A stretch of DNA of 64,000 nt from Nostoc sp. PCC 7524 (GTDB lineage: Bacteria > Cyanobacteriota > Cyanobacteriia > Cyanobacteriales > Nostocaceae). Both the position numbers and the translations under genes were made by a program. The DNA lies in assembly GCF_000316645.1 (NCBI RefSeq), contig NC_019684.1:4686001-4750000 (forward strand). The letters are read 5' to 3'. Shown here piece after piece: positions 51,724-60,514 of the stretch (its first letter is position 1; each line of letters begins with the position of its first letter). The notes beneath the pieces were generated by a model that was not told where the DNA came from, made no database searches, and worked only from the letters and a program-made list of their open reading frames with translations.

Positions 51724-52644
51724 TTAAATAAGTTTGTTGCGTAAGTCCTGATTGAGTAGCCAGCGTTTTCGCCAATGGGAAGTAGGCTCCAGTGAACTAG
51801 CCTGTTGTTCTTGTTGTCGTCGCTGCAAAATTACAGGGGCAGGATCGTTTAATTGCGGATCACGATAGGGAATCGCTGCACGGGTGAGCAAATGCTCATT
51901 TTCTTCTGGGGAAAGGGGAGGAAGGGCTGAGTGTGCTTCGCTTTGAGTATTTCTCGGATGAGCTGCAACAGTACCAGGCGATCGCCTACCTACTGGTGGG
52001 GTTGAACCAATTTGTAATCCAGCCGCCAACAGGGCTGTACGTACAGCAGCAGCACAGGAATAAGTTGCTAGCAGTCCATCATAGTGTAAACACATAGCAA
52101 CTTGTTTGATAAATTCAACAGTCCATAGTTGAGGACACTGAGGTGGGGAAAAGGGGTCTAAAAAAATAGCATCAGCCTGGAAACCTAACTGATGTAATCT
52201 ACTAATTGAGCTTCTAGCATCACCAATGAATAATCTGGCGTTGAGACGTTCTGTTTGTGCTTGTTGCTCACAAGCTAACTGGTGCAGAATCGTTGTGTAT
52301 TCATAGTTCCAGTTATCTAATAAGTGATGCTCCATAGCCGCTTGCGGTACAGCTAAATCTAGCTCTAAACCAATTAATTCCACATAACAATTAGGATTGA
52401 CTGCCCAAATGGTTTGTAAAGCGGCGGCTGTGTTGTATCCTAGTCCATAACAAATATCTAAGAGACGTAAAACGGGTTTTGGAGCAGCTAAGTTAATTTG
52501 GGTAGGACTAACAAATTTGAGAAAACTTTCCTGCTTGGCTCCAAAATGGCTGTGAAAAGCTTCACCAAACTCTTGGGAGAAAAAAGTAAAAGAACCATCT
52601 GCTGTTACTTGTGGTGAAAAAGTTGCAAATTTTGGTATTGTCAT
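51724..52644 (-). CDS. MnmC-like tRNA methyltransferase (DUF752)
   Basis: 306 residues. It starts with S-x-D-G-S-F-T-F-F-S-Q-E-F-G-E-A-F-H-S and has the SAM site L-L-D-I-C-Y-G-L-G-Y-N-T and the A-I-F-L-D-P-F-S-P-P motif, as in the methyltransferase half of MnmC (mnm5s2U of tRNA). The oxidase half is absent, normal for cyanobacteria. The C-terminal residues are encoded by a copy of the AGGACTTACGCA repeat (51734-51752), suggesting the end was reshaped by that element. Confidence 0.87.
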   Translation of the reverse strand: MTIPKFATFSPQVTADGSFTFFSQEFGEAFHSHFGAKQESFLKFVSPTQINLAAPKPVLRLLDICYGLGYNTAAALQTIWAVNPNCYVELIGLELDLAVPQAAMEHHLLDNWNYEYTTILHQLACEQQAQTERLNARLFIGDARSSISRLHQLGFQADAIFLDPFSPPQCPQLWTVEFIKQVAMCLHYDGLLATYSCAAAVRTALLAAGLQIGSTPPVGRRSPGTVAAHPRNTQSEAHSALPPLSPEENEHLLTRAAIPYRDPQLNDPAPVILQRRQQEQQASSLEPTSHWRKRWLLNQDLRNKLI

Positions 52645-52724
52645 GTATGCAAAAATAACCAGTTGTAAAGAAAAATAAAATTTTAATTTTTGAGCTTGCG
52701 ACTTGTATATTATTTTGAATTGTT

Positions 52725-53546
52725 ATGATTGATAATCAATTAGTTGTTTCGCCAGCCTGGCTTGTTCAACATCTTCAAGACCCGCAAGTGGTAATTGTAG
52801 ATTGTCGCTTTTCTTTAGCTGAACCACAACTAGGGCGACAGCAGTACCAATACAGTCATATAGAAGGGTCTTACTATCTAGATTTGAATTTGGATCTTTC
52901 TAGTCCTGTGGGTAAGCATGGTGGCAGACATCCATTACCAAACCTCAAAGAACTAGCGCCAAAACTAGCAGCAATGGGCGTAGAGTTTCAAAAAACTTTA
53001 GTTGTAGCTTATGACGACTCTCGCTTGGCTTTTGCATCTCGTCTTTGGTGGTTGTTGCGCTATTTAGGACACGAACAAGTAGCTGTGCTGGATGGAGGCT
53101 TTAGCCAATGGCAAAAAGCTGGCTATCCTATTACAGATATTATTCCTCAAAAGCAAACAGCTAATTTTAGCCCCAAAATCCAACCACAATTGTTAGTAGA
53201 TATTGAAGCTGTCAAAAATCGCAAAGATTTACCGACGGTAGTTTTGGTAGATTCAAGAGAAGGCGATCGCTACCGTGGTGAACGAGAGCCAACTGACAAA
53301 ATCGCTGGACATATTCCTGGTGCTGTAAATTACCCGTGGATGGAAGTTACAGATGCTAACGGTAATTTAATCACGCCAACAGACCACCGTCAACGCTGGA
53401 AAAATCTAGAACAAGCTGAGGAAATCATAGTTTATTGCGGTTCTGGTGTAACAGCCTGTGTCAATTTACTATCTTTGGAATTAGCTGGTATTCATAAAGG
53501 TAAACTTTATGTTGGTAGTTGGAGTGATTGGATTAGTTATGAGTAA
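52725..53546 (+). CDS. Sulfurtransferase (thiosulfate/3-mercaptopyruvate type, two rhodanese domains)
   Basis: 273 residues with two rhodanese repeats. The first (1-130) has D-C-R-F-S-L and Y-D-D-S-R-L-A-F-A-S-R-L-W-W. The second (155-273) holds the active Cys in V-Y-C-G-S-G-V-T-A-C. The C-G-S-G-V-T loop is typical of 3-mercaptopyruvate or thiosulfate sulfurtransferases. It moves sulfane sulfur to cyanide or thiols in the cytoplasm. Confidence 0.92.
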   Translation: MIDNQLVVSPAWLVQHLQDPQVVIVDCRFSLAEPQLGRQQYQYSHIEGSYYLDLNLDLSSPVGKHGGRHPLPNLKELAPKLAAMGVEFQKTLVVAYDDSRLAFASRLWWLLRYLGHEQVAVLDGGFSQWQKAGYPITDIIPQKQTANFSPKIQPQLLVDIEAVKNRKDLPTVVLVDSREGDRYRGEREPTDKIAGHIPGAVNYPWMEVTDANGNLITPTDHRQRWKNLEQAEEIIVYCGSGVTACVNLLSLELAGIHKGKLYVGSWSDWISYE

Positions 53547-53587
53547 ACTAACGCCGTGTGCAACTTTCTCTCAAACCTAACCCCCAA

Positions 53588-53689
53588 CCCCTTCCCTACA
53601 AGGGAAGGGGCGCAAGAATCAAAGCCTCTCTCCTTGCAGGGGAGCCAGTTGCGTGGGCGGGTTTCCCGACTTAAGAGAACTGGCTCCCC
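53588..53689. terminator. Two hairpins between convergent genes
   Basis: CCCCTTCCCT/AGGGAAGGGG (53588-53610, 3-base loop) and GGGGAGCCAGTT/AACTGGCTCCCC (53639-53689, 27-base loop) are both perfect. They lie between the convergent sulfurtransferase and barrel genes and could end transcription from either side. They also look like dispersed repeats, so the terminator role is uncertain. Confidence 0.45.
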
Positions 53690-53754
53690 CTTGTGAGTGG
53701 CTTTTTCCTCCTTCTGCCTCCTGCCTCCTGCCTTCTGCCTTCGATTGGCTATTG

Positions 53755-55107
53755 CTAAAATTCCCCTAATAACACGTTGTAATTGACGTTGAAAAACCAG
53801 CTGTTAAAATCAAGGTTTTTAGCGGTAGAATCACCAAAACTGACACCAGTTTGAAGATTTAGACTACTAGATTGAGATAAGCGATAAATTAAGTGTGCAA
53901 ATAGCCGATGATAATGGTCATGGCGATCGCGCTGTGTAAAGTCTGATATGTTCAATTGGTAGTTTAAACCTACTTCAAGCGGTTTTTGCAGAGAATAGTT
54001 CAAAGATAACCAGATAGAGTTAATGATGCGACTACGCCTATCAGGATCAGCTAGATTCCAACTCAACTCATAAAAACTATCTAGCATCAACTTGTCAGTT
54101 AGGGGATCTCGCCTACCTAAAGATAGCCGAAACGAGTTTTCATTTAAGAAGCGATCGCCAGATGTAAACACATCACTGTTTTTAGCATAAAATAACTGCT
54201 GATTACTCCAACCAAGTTCACCATACATTCTCTGTGATAGCTGTTGGTAAATTCCCACATTGAATCTGATTTGGTTGTAATTAAATTTTGATTGCTCTAA
54301 ATAACGGATTAAATTACCATCAATTGACCCATTTAAATAAGTTTTGTCTCCCAAGGGAAAATACACAGATGCTAATCTTAATCCATAAAAAAATAAGCCT
54401 TCTTCTATAGGAAAAACATCAGAAGAAAAAATATTACTGCTATAAAAATAACCGACACGGGCTTGTAAGGAACCTATTGGTTTAAACTGTTGTACAGGCC
54501 GTTCACGCTGTGGAATTTGTGGTTGTTCGAGTGGTGATTGTGGTAGCTGTATTGGCCGCACTCGCAACCCCAATTCCCGATAACTATCTGACTCAGAACT
54601 AGGCTGTTTTGTCTCTCGTAGTCGCCGTATTAGCCTCTCCAACCTTTCAGTTCTATTTACTGGAGGCGCATTTAATAATTGATCTATTGGTTTCGGGGTA
54701 ATTTGAGGCAAATTATTGGGTTGAGTTTCTAGCTGTGGCGACTCATTCGTCTGTTGAACAAAATGAGGATTTTCTGTGGGTGTGGGATTGGGTGCAGGAC
54801 TGTCTACTTGAGCAGTGATTAATTGCGGTTGTGACTTATTTAATGCTATCTGTTTTGCAGATGCTACATCAAACATCTCAAACTGTTGCAGTTGAGAATT
54901 ATTTGGCTTTAACTTATTTTTTGGGCATATATCATCAGATATCTCAACATTGGGTACATGGTTTGCTGTCACCTCTGGATTATCTCGACAATCAGAAGCA
55001 TTAGCATTTTTTGACCATGCTGCGTTTACCCTAGTGCAGTAAGTGTTTGTGCCAATGGTGGCCAACAAAATCGCGAATAAAAATCTTTTCCAGCCCTGAA
55101 TTTGCAT
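53755..55107 (-). CDS. Outer-membrane beta-barrel-like protein
   Basis: 450 residues. A signal peptide (about 1-29, ending V-N-A-A) is followed by a Pro/Gln/Asn-rich low-complexity region (about 85-200) and a C-terminal half of alternating strands with many Tyr, Asn and Arg. It ends N-V-N-Y-N-V-L-L-G-E-F, with a terminal Phe as in outer-membrane barrels. No family motif is certain. It is divergent from a FecR-domain gene, a pairing worth noting. Confidence 0.75.
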   Translation of the reverse strand: MQIQGWKRFLFAILLATIGTNTYCTRVNAAWSKNANASDCRDNPEVTANHVPNVEISDDICPKNKLKPNNSQLQQFEMFDVASAKQIALNKSQPQLITAQVDSPAPNPTPTENPHFVQQTNESPQLETQPNNLPQITPKPIDQLLNAPPVNRTERLERLIRRLRETKQPSSESDSYRELGLRVRPIQLPQSPLEQPQIPQRERPVQQFKPIGSLQARVGYFYSSNIFSSDVFPIEEGLFFYGLRLASVYFPLGDKTYLNGSIDGNLIRYLEQSKFNYNQIRFNVGIYQQLSQRMYGELGWSNQQLFYAKNSDVFTSGDRFLNENSFRLSLGRRDPLTDKLMLDSFYELSWNLADPDRRSRIINSIWLSLNYSLQKPLEVGLNYQLNISDFTQRDRHDHYHRLFAHLIYRLSQSSSLNLQTGVSFGDSTAKNLDFNSWFFNVNYNVLLGEF

Positions 55108-55451
55108 CTTGTATAGATGGCTTTAATTAATTTTGTGAGAAAAATGAATAGTTTTCATCTATTCTGGTGTACACATCTGATGATGACTACTTTCTAAACT
55201 TGACATCAATTGCGATAACTATTCTATCCTGTCACTTACAAATCATATTATTTATTGCATAGATTTAAATAGATGGCTACAATGGGTGTCATGAGTTGTA
55301 AACCTCAGTATACATAAACTCACTTTATGTGTATCCTATAGAAAATTCAAATATATTTAACAGCGAATTACCTGAAAACATTGACAAGGGAGAGATAGAA
55401 TATCGATTCTCCACTAGCTTGGTATTAGTGCAATTTTTACTCATTTTAACT
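55108..55451. other. Divergent promoter region of the barrel and FecR genes
   Basis: About 340 AT-rich bases. A frame continuous with the FecR gene runs back to 55329 but shows no family features before Met 55452. No repeat cluster is present. Confidence 0.5.
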
Positions 55452-56666
55452 ATGCGTCTTAAACTGTTCCCGTTGGCGATTAGTTTGTGGGGTGTCATAC
55501 TAATAAATTTGCCAAATCAGGTAAGTGCCAATACCCCTTTAACTCGCGCTGAGATTCAAAGCCTCCGTAACTTTGTGCAGTTTATTCAAAGAAATACCAG
55601 AAATGCGCGTCCGGCACGTCGAGCAGATGCCCTAATTCCAGGGGATGGGCTATCGACTGGTAGAGCTTCTCTAGCAGATTTGCGCTTCAATGATGGCTCT
55701 TTGGCACGGGTTGGAGAACAGGCAGTATTTCAATTTTTGCCTCGGACTCGGAATTTTCAGCTATCAAACGGGACAGTATTATTACTAATTCCACCAGGAA
55801 GGGGTCAAACACGCATCCAAACACCCAGTGCAGCAGCAGCAATCCGAGGTTCTGCCTTGTTTGTGCGCTATGACCAACCAACAGACACCACAATTGTAGG
55901 GGCATTGACCAATAGTGGGATTACAGTTTCCAATAAAGATACTTCGGAATCTCAAGAACTGCAAGCGGGTCAACTTTTAGTAGTAGTCAAAGGTAAATTT
56001 CAAGGCTTATACGATTTTGATTTGCAAAATTTTTATGAAACGAGCGATTTAGTCAAAGGACTGGATTTAACTAGACAAAATCTAGCTCCATCACCCGACC
56101 CAGCAATTGCCAGTGTACAAGGGGAAATTCTAGCAGCTTTGGCGGGGCAATCTCCTCTAAGTGGTCAAGGAATAGTTGAAAACCCATCTTTTTTAGAGTT
56201 ATCTGCTAACTCCTCACAAGACACAGAGCAAGGAAATTCAACAGCAGACTCAATCACTGATGGTTATCCAGTCAATACTTTTGTGGAAACAGGTGAACTT
56301 CTGTTTAATAATGCTCAAGAATTAAGCAATACTGATAGACCAACATCTCTAGAAACTCCTCCCAATTCTGGCGGCAGCAATCAAGGTCAAATCGGTAATC
56401 CTGGTAACGAAAAACCTGTTGATAATGCTGGTGAAACCCCAGGAAGAGGGCTTATAGACACGCCAGACACACCAGACACACCAGACACACCAGACACGCC
56501 AGACGACACGCCAGACACGCCAGACGACACGCCAGACACGCCAGACACGCCAGACGACACGCCAGACACGCCAGACGACACGCCAGACACGCCAGACGAC
56601 ACGCCAGACACGCCAGACGACACGCCAGACACGCCAGACGACACGCCAGATCCACCTGCACCCTAA
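55452..56666 (+). CDS. FecR-domain protein with C-terminal Asp-Thr-Pro repeats
   Basis: 404 residues from ATG 55452, which starts a signal peptide (M-R-L-K-L-F-P-L-A-I-S-L, cut near V-S-A). A FecR domain follows (about 55-150) with D-L-R-F-N-D-G-S-L-A-R-V-G and R-I-Q-T-P-S-A-A-A-A-I-R-G-S. The last 65 residues are DTP and DDTP repeats, like a wall-spanning or secreted stalk. A start at 55329 would hide the signal peptide. It is probably periplasmic or surface exposed and is divergent from a beta-barrel gene. Confidence 0.82.
   Translation: MRLKLFPLAISLWGVILINLPNQVSANTPLTRAEIQSLRNFVQFIQRNTRNARPARRADALIPGDGLSTGRASLADLRFNDGSLARVGEQAVFQFLPRTRNFQLSNGTVLLLIPPGRGQTRIQTPSAAAAIRGSALFVRYDQPTDTTIVGALTNSGITVSNKDTSESQELQAGQLLVVVKGKFQGLYDFDLQNFYETSDLVKGLDLTRQNLAPSPDPAIASVQGEILAALAGQSPLSGQGIVENPSFLELSANSSQDTEQGNSTADSITDGYPVNTFVETGELLFNNAQELSNTDRPTSLETPPNSGGSNQGQIGNPGNEKPVDNAGETPGRGLIDTPDTPDTPDTPDTPDDTPDTPDDTPDTPDTPDDTPDTPDDTPDTPDDTPDTPDDTPDTPDDTPDPPAP
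56458..56650. repeat. Minisatellite encoding DTP/DDTP repeats
   Basis: 9-bp (GACACGCCA) and 12-bp (GACGACACGCCA) units alternate for about 190 bases within the FecR gene. All units are multiples of three, so copy changes alter length and not frame. Long frames on the opposite strand are artefacts of the repeat. Confidence 0.9.
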
Positions 56667-56760
56667 ATGTCAGTTCATTAGTTTTTCTGCCCTACATCCT
56701 GATGCCCCCGCTGCCCACTTTCTACTCCCTGTGTTTCTTGAATTAAATGGTTTAGTATAC

Positions 56761-58530
56761 TTAACCTTGCGGTGTTCGGATATAGATTGCCTGACCTTGA
56801 TTGTTGTAGATAAATAAAGGCAAATTAGCATTGTCACTAATTACTGTGAGGGCTTCTTGTAAGCTTTGCCAGTGATTAGCAACATCAGCGATCGCACTGG
56901 AATTGTTAGTATCAGTATCAGAAATACCAGTTTGTAGCATTTCTTCATACTCAGGGGTAATTTTGACAACAATACCCTGATCATCTACGGTAAAGTTGCA
57001 AATTCTCATGCCACTGGAACAAGTTTTATCTAAATCAACACGGGTTTGTTGCCAAGCTTGATTCACCTGTAGTTTATCTTGGGCTTGTTTGAGGGCAGCA
57101 GAATAAGGTGTGATCAGACTCTGGGCTTGATTGTAGTACAAACTATCACTAGAAACTTGTTTAGCAGCCTGTAAAGCCTGCTCCCAATATATGACTGCTG
57201 CTTGCCATTGTTGTTGTTGCTCGTAGGCTTTGGCTTGTTTAGCTATGCCCGTCAGTTGTTGATAGCTTTTGGCTCCTAGTTCTTCGATGGTGACGCGATC
57301 GCGCGCTCTGGCTAATTTCGGTTTATATTCTAGTAACAGCTGTTGTGCTTCTGGGTAGGCTGGACTATTTTGAGGAATAATATTTAAAGCGTTGACTACT
57401 ATTTGCCAAGTGGACTGCACCTTTTGCCAGTCTTGTAAAGTTTTGGCGGTGGTTTCTCGCTTTGTCGCTACACTAGCTACAGCTTTGGCATCTTTGAGTT
57501 TTTTCAGCCATTTTTCTTGAGCCAGGATTTGCTGATTGACAGTTTGTAAATTAACACGATACTTCAGTAATTTGGGCTGGATCAGATTATAAAGTTCACT
57601 ATTAGGATTGACTAATTCCAAAGGTGCGATCGCCTGCCGCCATAGGCGTTGTCTGTCCTGTAATTCCTCTTGGCTATTGACGGGTGTTTGCATTTTTTGC
57701 TCTGCCACAGAGGCCGTTTGCAAAGCTACTAACACCTGGTTAATTTTTTCTGACTGCCCAGATAGACTATCTTTGAGTTCTTCTGCTTGTTGATACCGAG
57801 GCGACCAACGGGGGATAGTGGTTAAGCTAGTGCTAGTAACCTCCAATTGCTTTTGTATGGCTGCTAGTTCAGCTTCTGATTTAGCACGACTCATCAGTTG
57901 TCTAGACTCGGTTTTGAGCCGCTCGGCTGTTTGGATTTCTTGGCACTCAGACATCACACAAGGACGAGTGAATAGGTAAGCACTACCACTACCTAACACG
58001 ACAATTCCCAACAACACCGTACCCAGCAGCATCGGTTGGATTTGGCGCTGGGGTGGAGTTGCCAATAAATCTGGTGTATCGGCAAAAGGATCGAATTGTT
58101 CCTCTTGTACCTCATCTTCAGTTTCCTCCACAGGAGGAGAATAAGTCAGAGACAAGGCCGCAGATGAGAAAGGTACCGCTTCCTCAACGTCTTCATCTTC
58201 CTGTGTGACTGGTTTCTCTGCCTGTCCATGTCCCTTGATCATCAGGGAACGTTTAGCATAAGGAAGTTTGTCACCAAGAATTCTCAGAAAACATTGAATT
58301 CGTTGTTCGCGATCAGTCGTTAGCGACTGAAGAACTTCCTCAATGACTGCAAAAATCTGTTCTGGGTCAACATTTATACTAAGCGGATGTTGAGTTAAAA
58401 TCATCAACTCCTCTTTGTTGACAGCACACTTAATCTGGAAAACTTCACCAGATGGCACTTCAGCTAGAAATTGCTCCTGCAAAGTTCTGGCTAACAGATG
58501 TAAATCTTCCTGCTGGACTGCTACTTTCAT
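56761..58530 (-). CDS. Single-pass membrane protein with coiled-coil region
   Basis: 589 residues from ATG 58530 (MKVAVQQEDLH); an upstream in-frame start at 58617 is less likely. The N-terminal 100 residues resemble a small folded domain, followed by an acidic linker, one membrane segment (about 165-186, V-L-L-G-I-V-V-L-G-S-G-S-A-Y-L-F) and a long helical region (200-490) with TPR-like patches (Y-E-Q-Q-Q-Q-W-Q-A-A-V-I-Y-W-E-Q-A-L). I do not recognise the family; it looks cyanobacterial. Confidence 0.75.
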   Translation of the reverse strand: MKVAVQQEDLHLLARTLQEQFLAEVPSGEVFQIKCAVNKEELMILTQHPLSINVDPEQIFAVIEEVLQSLTTDREQRIQCFLRILGDKLPYAKRSLMIKGHGQAEKPVTQEDEDVEEAVPFSSAALSLTYSPPVEETEDEVQEEQFDPFADTPDLLATPPQRQIQPMLLGTVLLGIVVLGSGSAYLFTRPCVMSECQEIQTAERLKTESRQLMSRAKSEAELAAIQKQLEVTSTSLTTIPRWSPRYQQAEELKDSLSGQSEKINQVLVALQTASVAEQKMQTPVNSQEELQDRQRLWRQAIAPLELVNPNSELYNLIQPKLLKYRVNLQTVNQQILAQEKWLKKLKDAKAVASVATKRETTAKTLQDWQKVQSTWQIVVNALNIIPQNSPAYPEAQQLLLEYKPKLARARDRVTIEELGAKSYQQLTGIAKQAKAYEQQQQWQAAVIYWEQALQAAKQVSSDSLYYNQAQSLITPYSAALKQAQDKLQVNQAWQQTRVDLDKTCSSGMRICNFTVDDQGIVVKITPEYEEMLQTGISDTDTNNSSAIADVANHWQSLQEALTVISDNANLPLFIYNNQGQAIYIRTPQG

Positions 58531-58745
58531 AGAGCGTTCCTGCTGGTCTTCTATATGATGTTTTGTATCACTGGGGGAATGAAATGACGGTTGTTTGTTG
58601 ATTGATTGCAGATGCACAGTTTAACCAACCATAATCACAAAATCTAATAGAACAACGTTTTAACACAAATTCTGAATTTTCACCAAAAATCACATCGGGG
58701 ATTTAAGGGAACACCAAAAAATAAATTATTCCCAATGACGGTTAG

Positions 58746-58808
58746 TAGGGTGCGTCAGTGCAAGAAACCCTAGCTGTACCAAGAAATTATTCATACTGAC
58801 GCATCCTA
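58746..58808. repeat. MITE-like hairpin repeat, copy B (inverted)
   Basis: TAGGGTGCGTCAGT (58746-58759) and ACTGACGCATCCTA (58795-58808) enclose an interior that matches the reverse complement of copy A at 2237-2301. The rest of the 58531-59107 gap is AT-rich and holds no gene I can support. Confidence 0.72.
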
Positions 58809-59107
58809 AATTTTGGATATTTTTTTATGGGGATTTCCCTATTTTCTCTTAGTAAAGAGTTTGAATTAGCATCTAGTTTTATTTTATAGTAGTATATTTA
58901 CTGAATTATCAATTATTTGATAACGATGTAATACTAAAGACTTACGGCTATAAATAAATGTGCTGTATTTACTGAATTCGATAAAATTAATACGTGAAAA
59001 ATAATTTTTTATAGCTAGCCAGAGCTTGATTATCTAATGAGGGTGCGCTAAAACCCAAAAACACAGCACCAAAGTAATTCTCTATCGTAAATATTAGGTG
59101 CATAACA

Positions 59108-60343
59108 ATGGATTTATTGGAGTATCAAGTTAAAGAATGGTTTAGGGAAATAGGCATTCCTGTATTGCCTTCCCAACGCATTGATCATCCTACAGATTTG
59201 AAACGGCTCAAAATTCACTATCCGATTGTACTAAAATCGCAAGTACACGCTGGAGACAGGGCAGAAGCAGGGGGAGTCAGGATTGTAGAAACAACAATTG
59301 ATGCGATCGCCGCTGCCCAAACTATCTTTAATCTCCCAATCTGGGGTGAATTACCAGAGGTTGTACTAGCAGAGTCTAAGTATAATGCCACGCAAGAGTT
59401 TTATTTAGCTGTAGTTTTAGATACAGCTGTTTGCCGCCCTATACTTTTAGGCTGCAAAGAACCGGACGTGGATTGGGAATTAGCTGGTGAGAAAATGCAG
59501 CACGTTGTTGTAGAACAAGAATTTTCACCGTTTTATGCTCGCAGGCTAGCTTTAAAGATGGGTTTGCAAGGCGCACTGATGAAATCGGTAAGTGGCGTTT
59601 TAGAAAAAATGTATGAATTATTCATACAGAAAGACTTAGATTTAGTAGAAATCAATCCCTTAGCAATCAACGCGGTTGGGGAAGTGATGGCATTAAACGG
59701 TAAAGTCAGGGTGAACGAGCGAGCTATTGGGCGGCATCCAGAAATTGCGGCAATGGCAGCCAAAATGGTCAATCAACATCATGGCACAAGCCAGATCAAT
59801 AATCGGTTTGGTGACTGGGATAGTTTAGAAATGCACGGTAAAATAGGCATTTTGGGTAATGGGACAGGTTCTATGATGGCAACTGCTGATTTAGTTGCTA
59901 GTGCAGGTGGTAAACCGGGTATTTGTTTAAATCTCAGACACGGTTCGATTGTGGATACCTCACCGACGACATTTTGCGATCGCTTAGTTAAAGGTTTAAA
60001 TCTCTTGGCTGCTGACAACAGCATTCAAGTGATACTGATTAATCTCCTCGGCAGCATTCCTCAGCCAGAAGCCGCCGCCGCCGCGATTAGTGAATTTGTA
60101 CTGCGCGACAAAGGCGAACTCCCTTCAGTAATTGCACGTTCTAATGGCAGCAAAAACTCTAGGGAGCATTCCTTACCCCACGTAGTTATCCGTCTAGCTG
60201 GTTCGGAGTTAAACGTTGCCAAAGATGTGTTAGCACCATTAACAACTCACAAAAATAGACTAATAGTAGTAGAAAATTTAGACGAAGCTGTTGCAGCCGC
60301 AGTCAGTCTCGTCCAATCACCTGCTTTCAAAAAAGTCTCTTAG
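59108..60343 (+). CDS. Succinyl-CoA synthetase beta-like (ATP-grasp) subunit
   Basis: 411 residues in the SucC layout. The ATP-grasp N-terminal domain has V-L-K-S-Q-V-H-A-G-D-R and A-G-G-V-R-I-V; E-I-N-P-L-A-I (Asn183) and G-R-H-P-E-I follow; the C-terminal ligase domain has G-N-G-T-G-S-M-M-A-T-A-D. The Asp that with this Asn binds Mg in E. coli SucC is Asn here (A-L-N-G-K-V, Asn197). With the alpha-like gene at 60515 it forms a pair, so it may be a divergent acyl-CoA ligase or a non-catalytic relative. Confidence 0.8.
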   Translation: MDLLEYQVKEWFREIGIPVLPSQRIDHPTDLKRLKIHYPIVLKSQVHAGDRAEAGGVRIVETTIDAIAAAQTIFNLPIWGELPEVVLAESKYNATQEFYLAVVLDTAVCRPILLGCKEPDVDWELAGEKMQHVVVEQEFSPFYARRLALKMGLQGALMKSVSGVLEKMYELFIQKDLDLVEINPLAINAVGEVMALNGKVRVNERAIGRHPEIAAMAAKMVNQHHGTSQINNRFGDWDSLEMHGKIGILGNGTGSMMATADLVASAGGKPGICLNLRHGSIVDTSPTTFCDRLVKGLNLLAADNSIQVILINLLGSIPQPEAAAAAISEFVLRDKGELPSVIARSNGSKNSREHSLPHVVIRLAGSELNVAKDVLAPLTTHKNRLIVVENLDEAVAAAVSLVQSPAFKKVS

Positions 60344-60514
60344 TAGGAGACGCTTAGGCTAGGAAGAAGCAGGGGAGCAGGGGAGCAGAGGGGATGAGGG
60401 GGATGAGGGGGACAAGGGAGACAAGGGAGAGTCTTCCCAATCCCCAGTACCTAATCCCCAATCCCCAATCCCCAGTACCTAATCCCCAGTACCCAATCCC
60501 CAATCCCCACTTTT
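60344..60514. repeat. Heptamer repeat tract between the SucC- and SucD-like genes
   Basis: GCAGGGG, GATGAGG and CCCCAAT/CCCCAGT units occupy nearly the whole 171-base gap. The tract separates two genes that would normally be translationally close. A GATGAGGG run resembles the insert in the debranching-enzyme gene. Confidence 0.8.

Noticed and set aside
56387..56661. Long frames on the minus strand opposite the FecR repeat region
   Set aside because: They consist only of the antisense of a 9/12-bp minisatellite (S-G-V or A-C-L repeats) and are artefacts.
58886..58900. NtcA-like site GTA-N-TAC upstream of the SucC-like gene
   Set aside because: The spacing between GTA and TAC is 7 and not 8 bases and there is no suitably placed -10 element.
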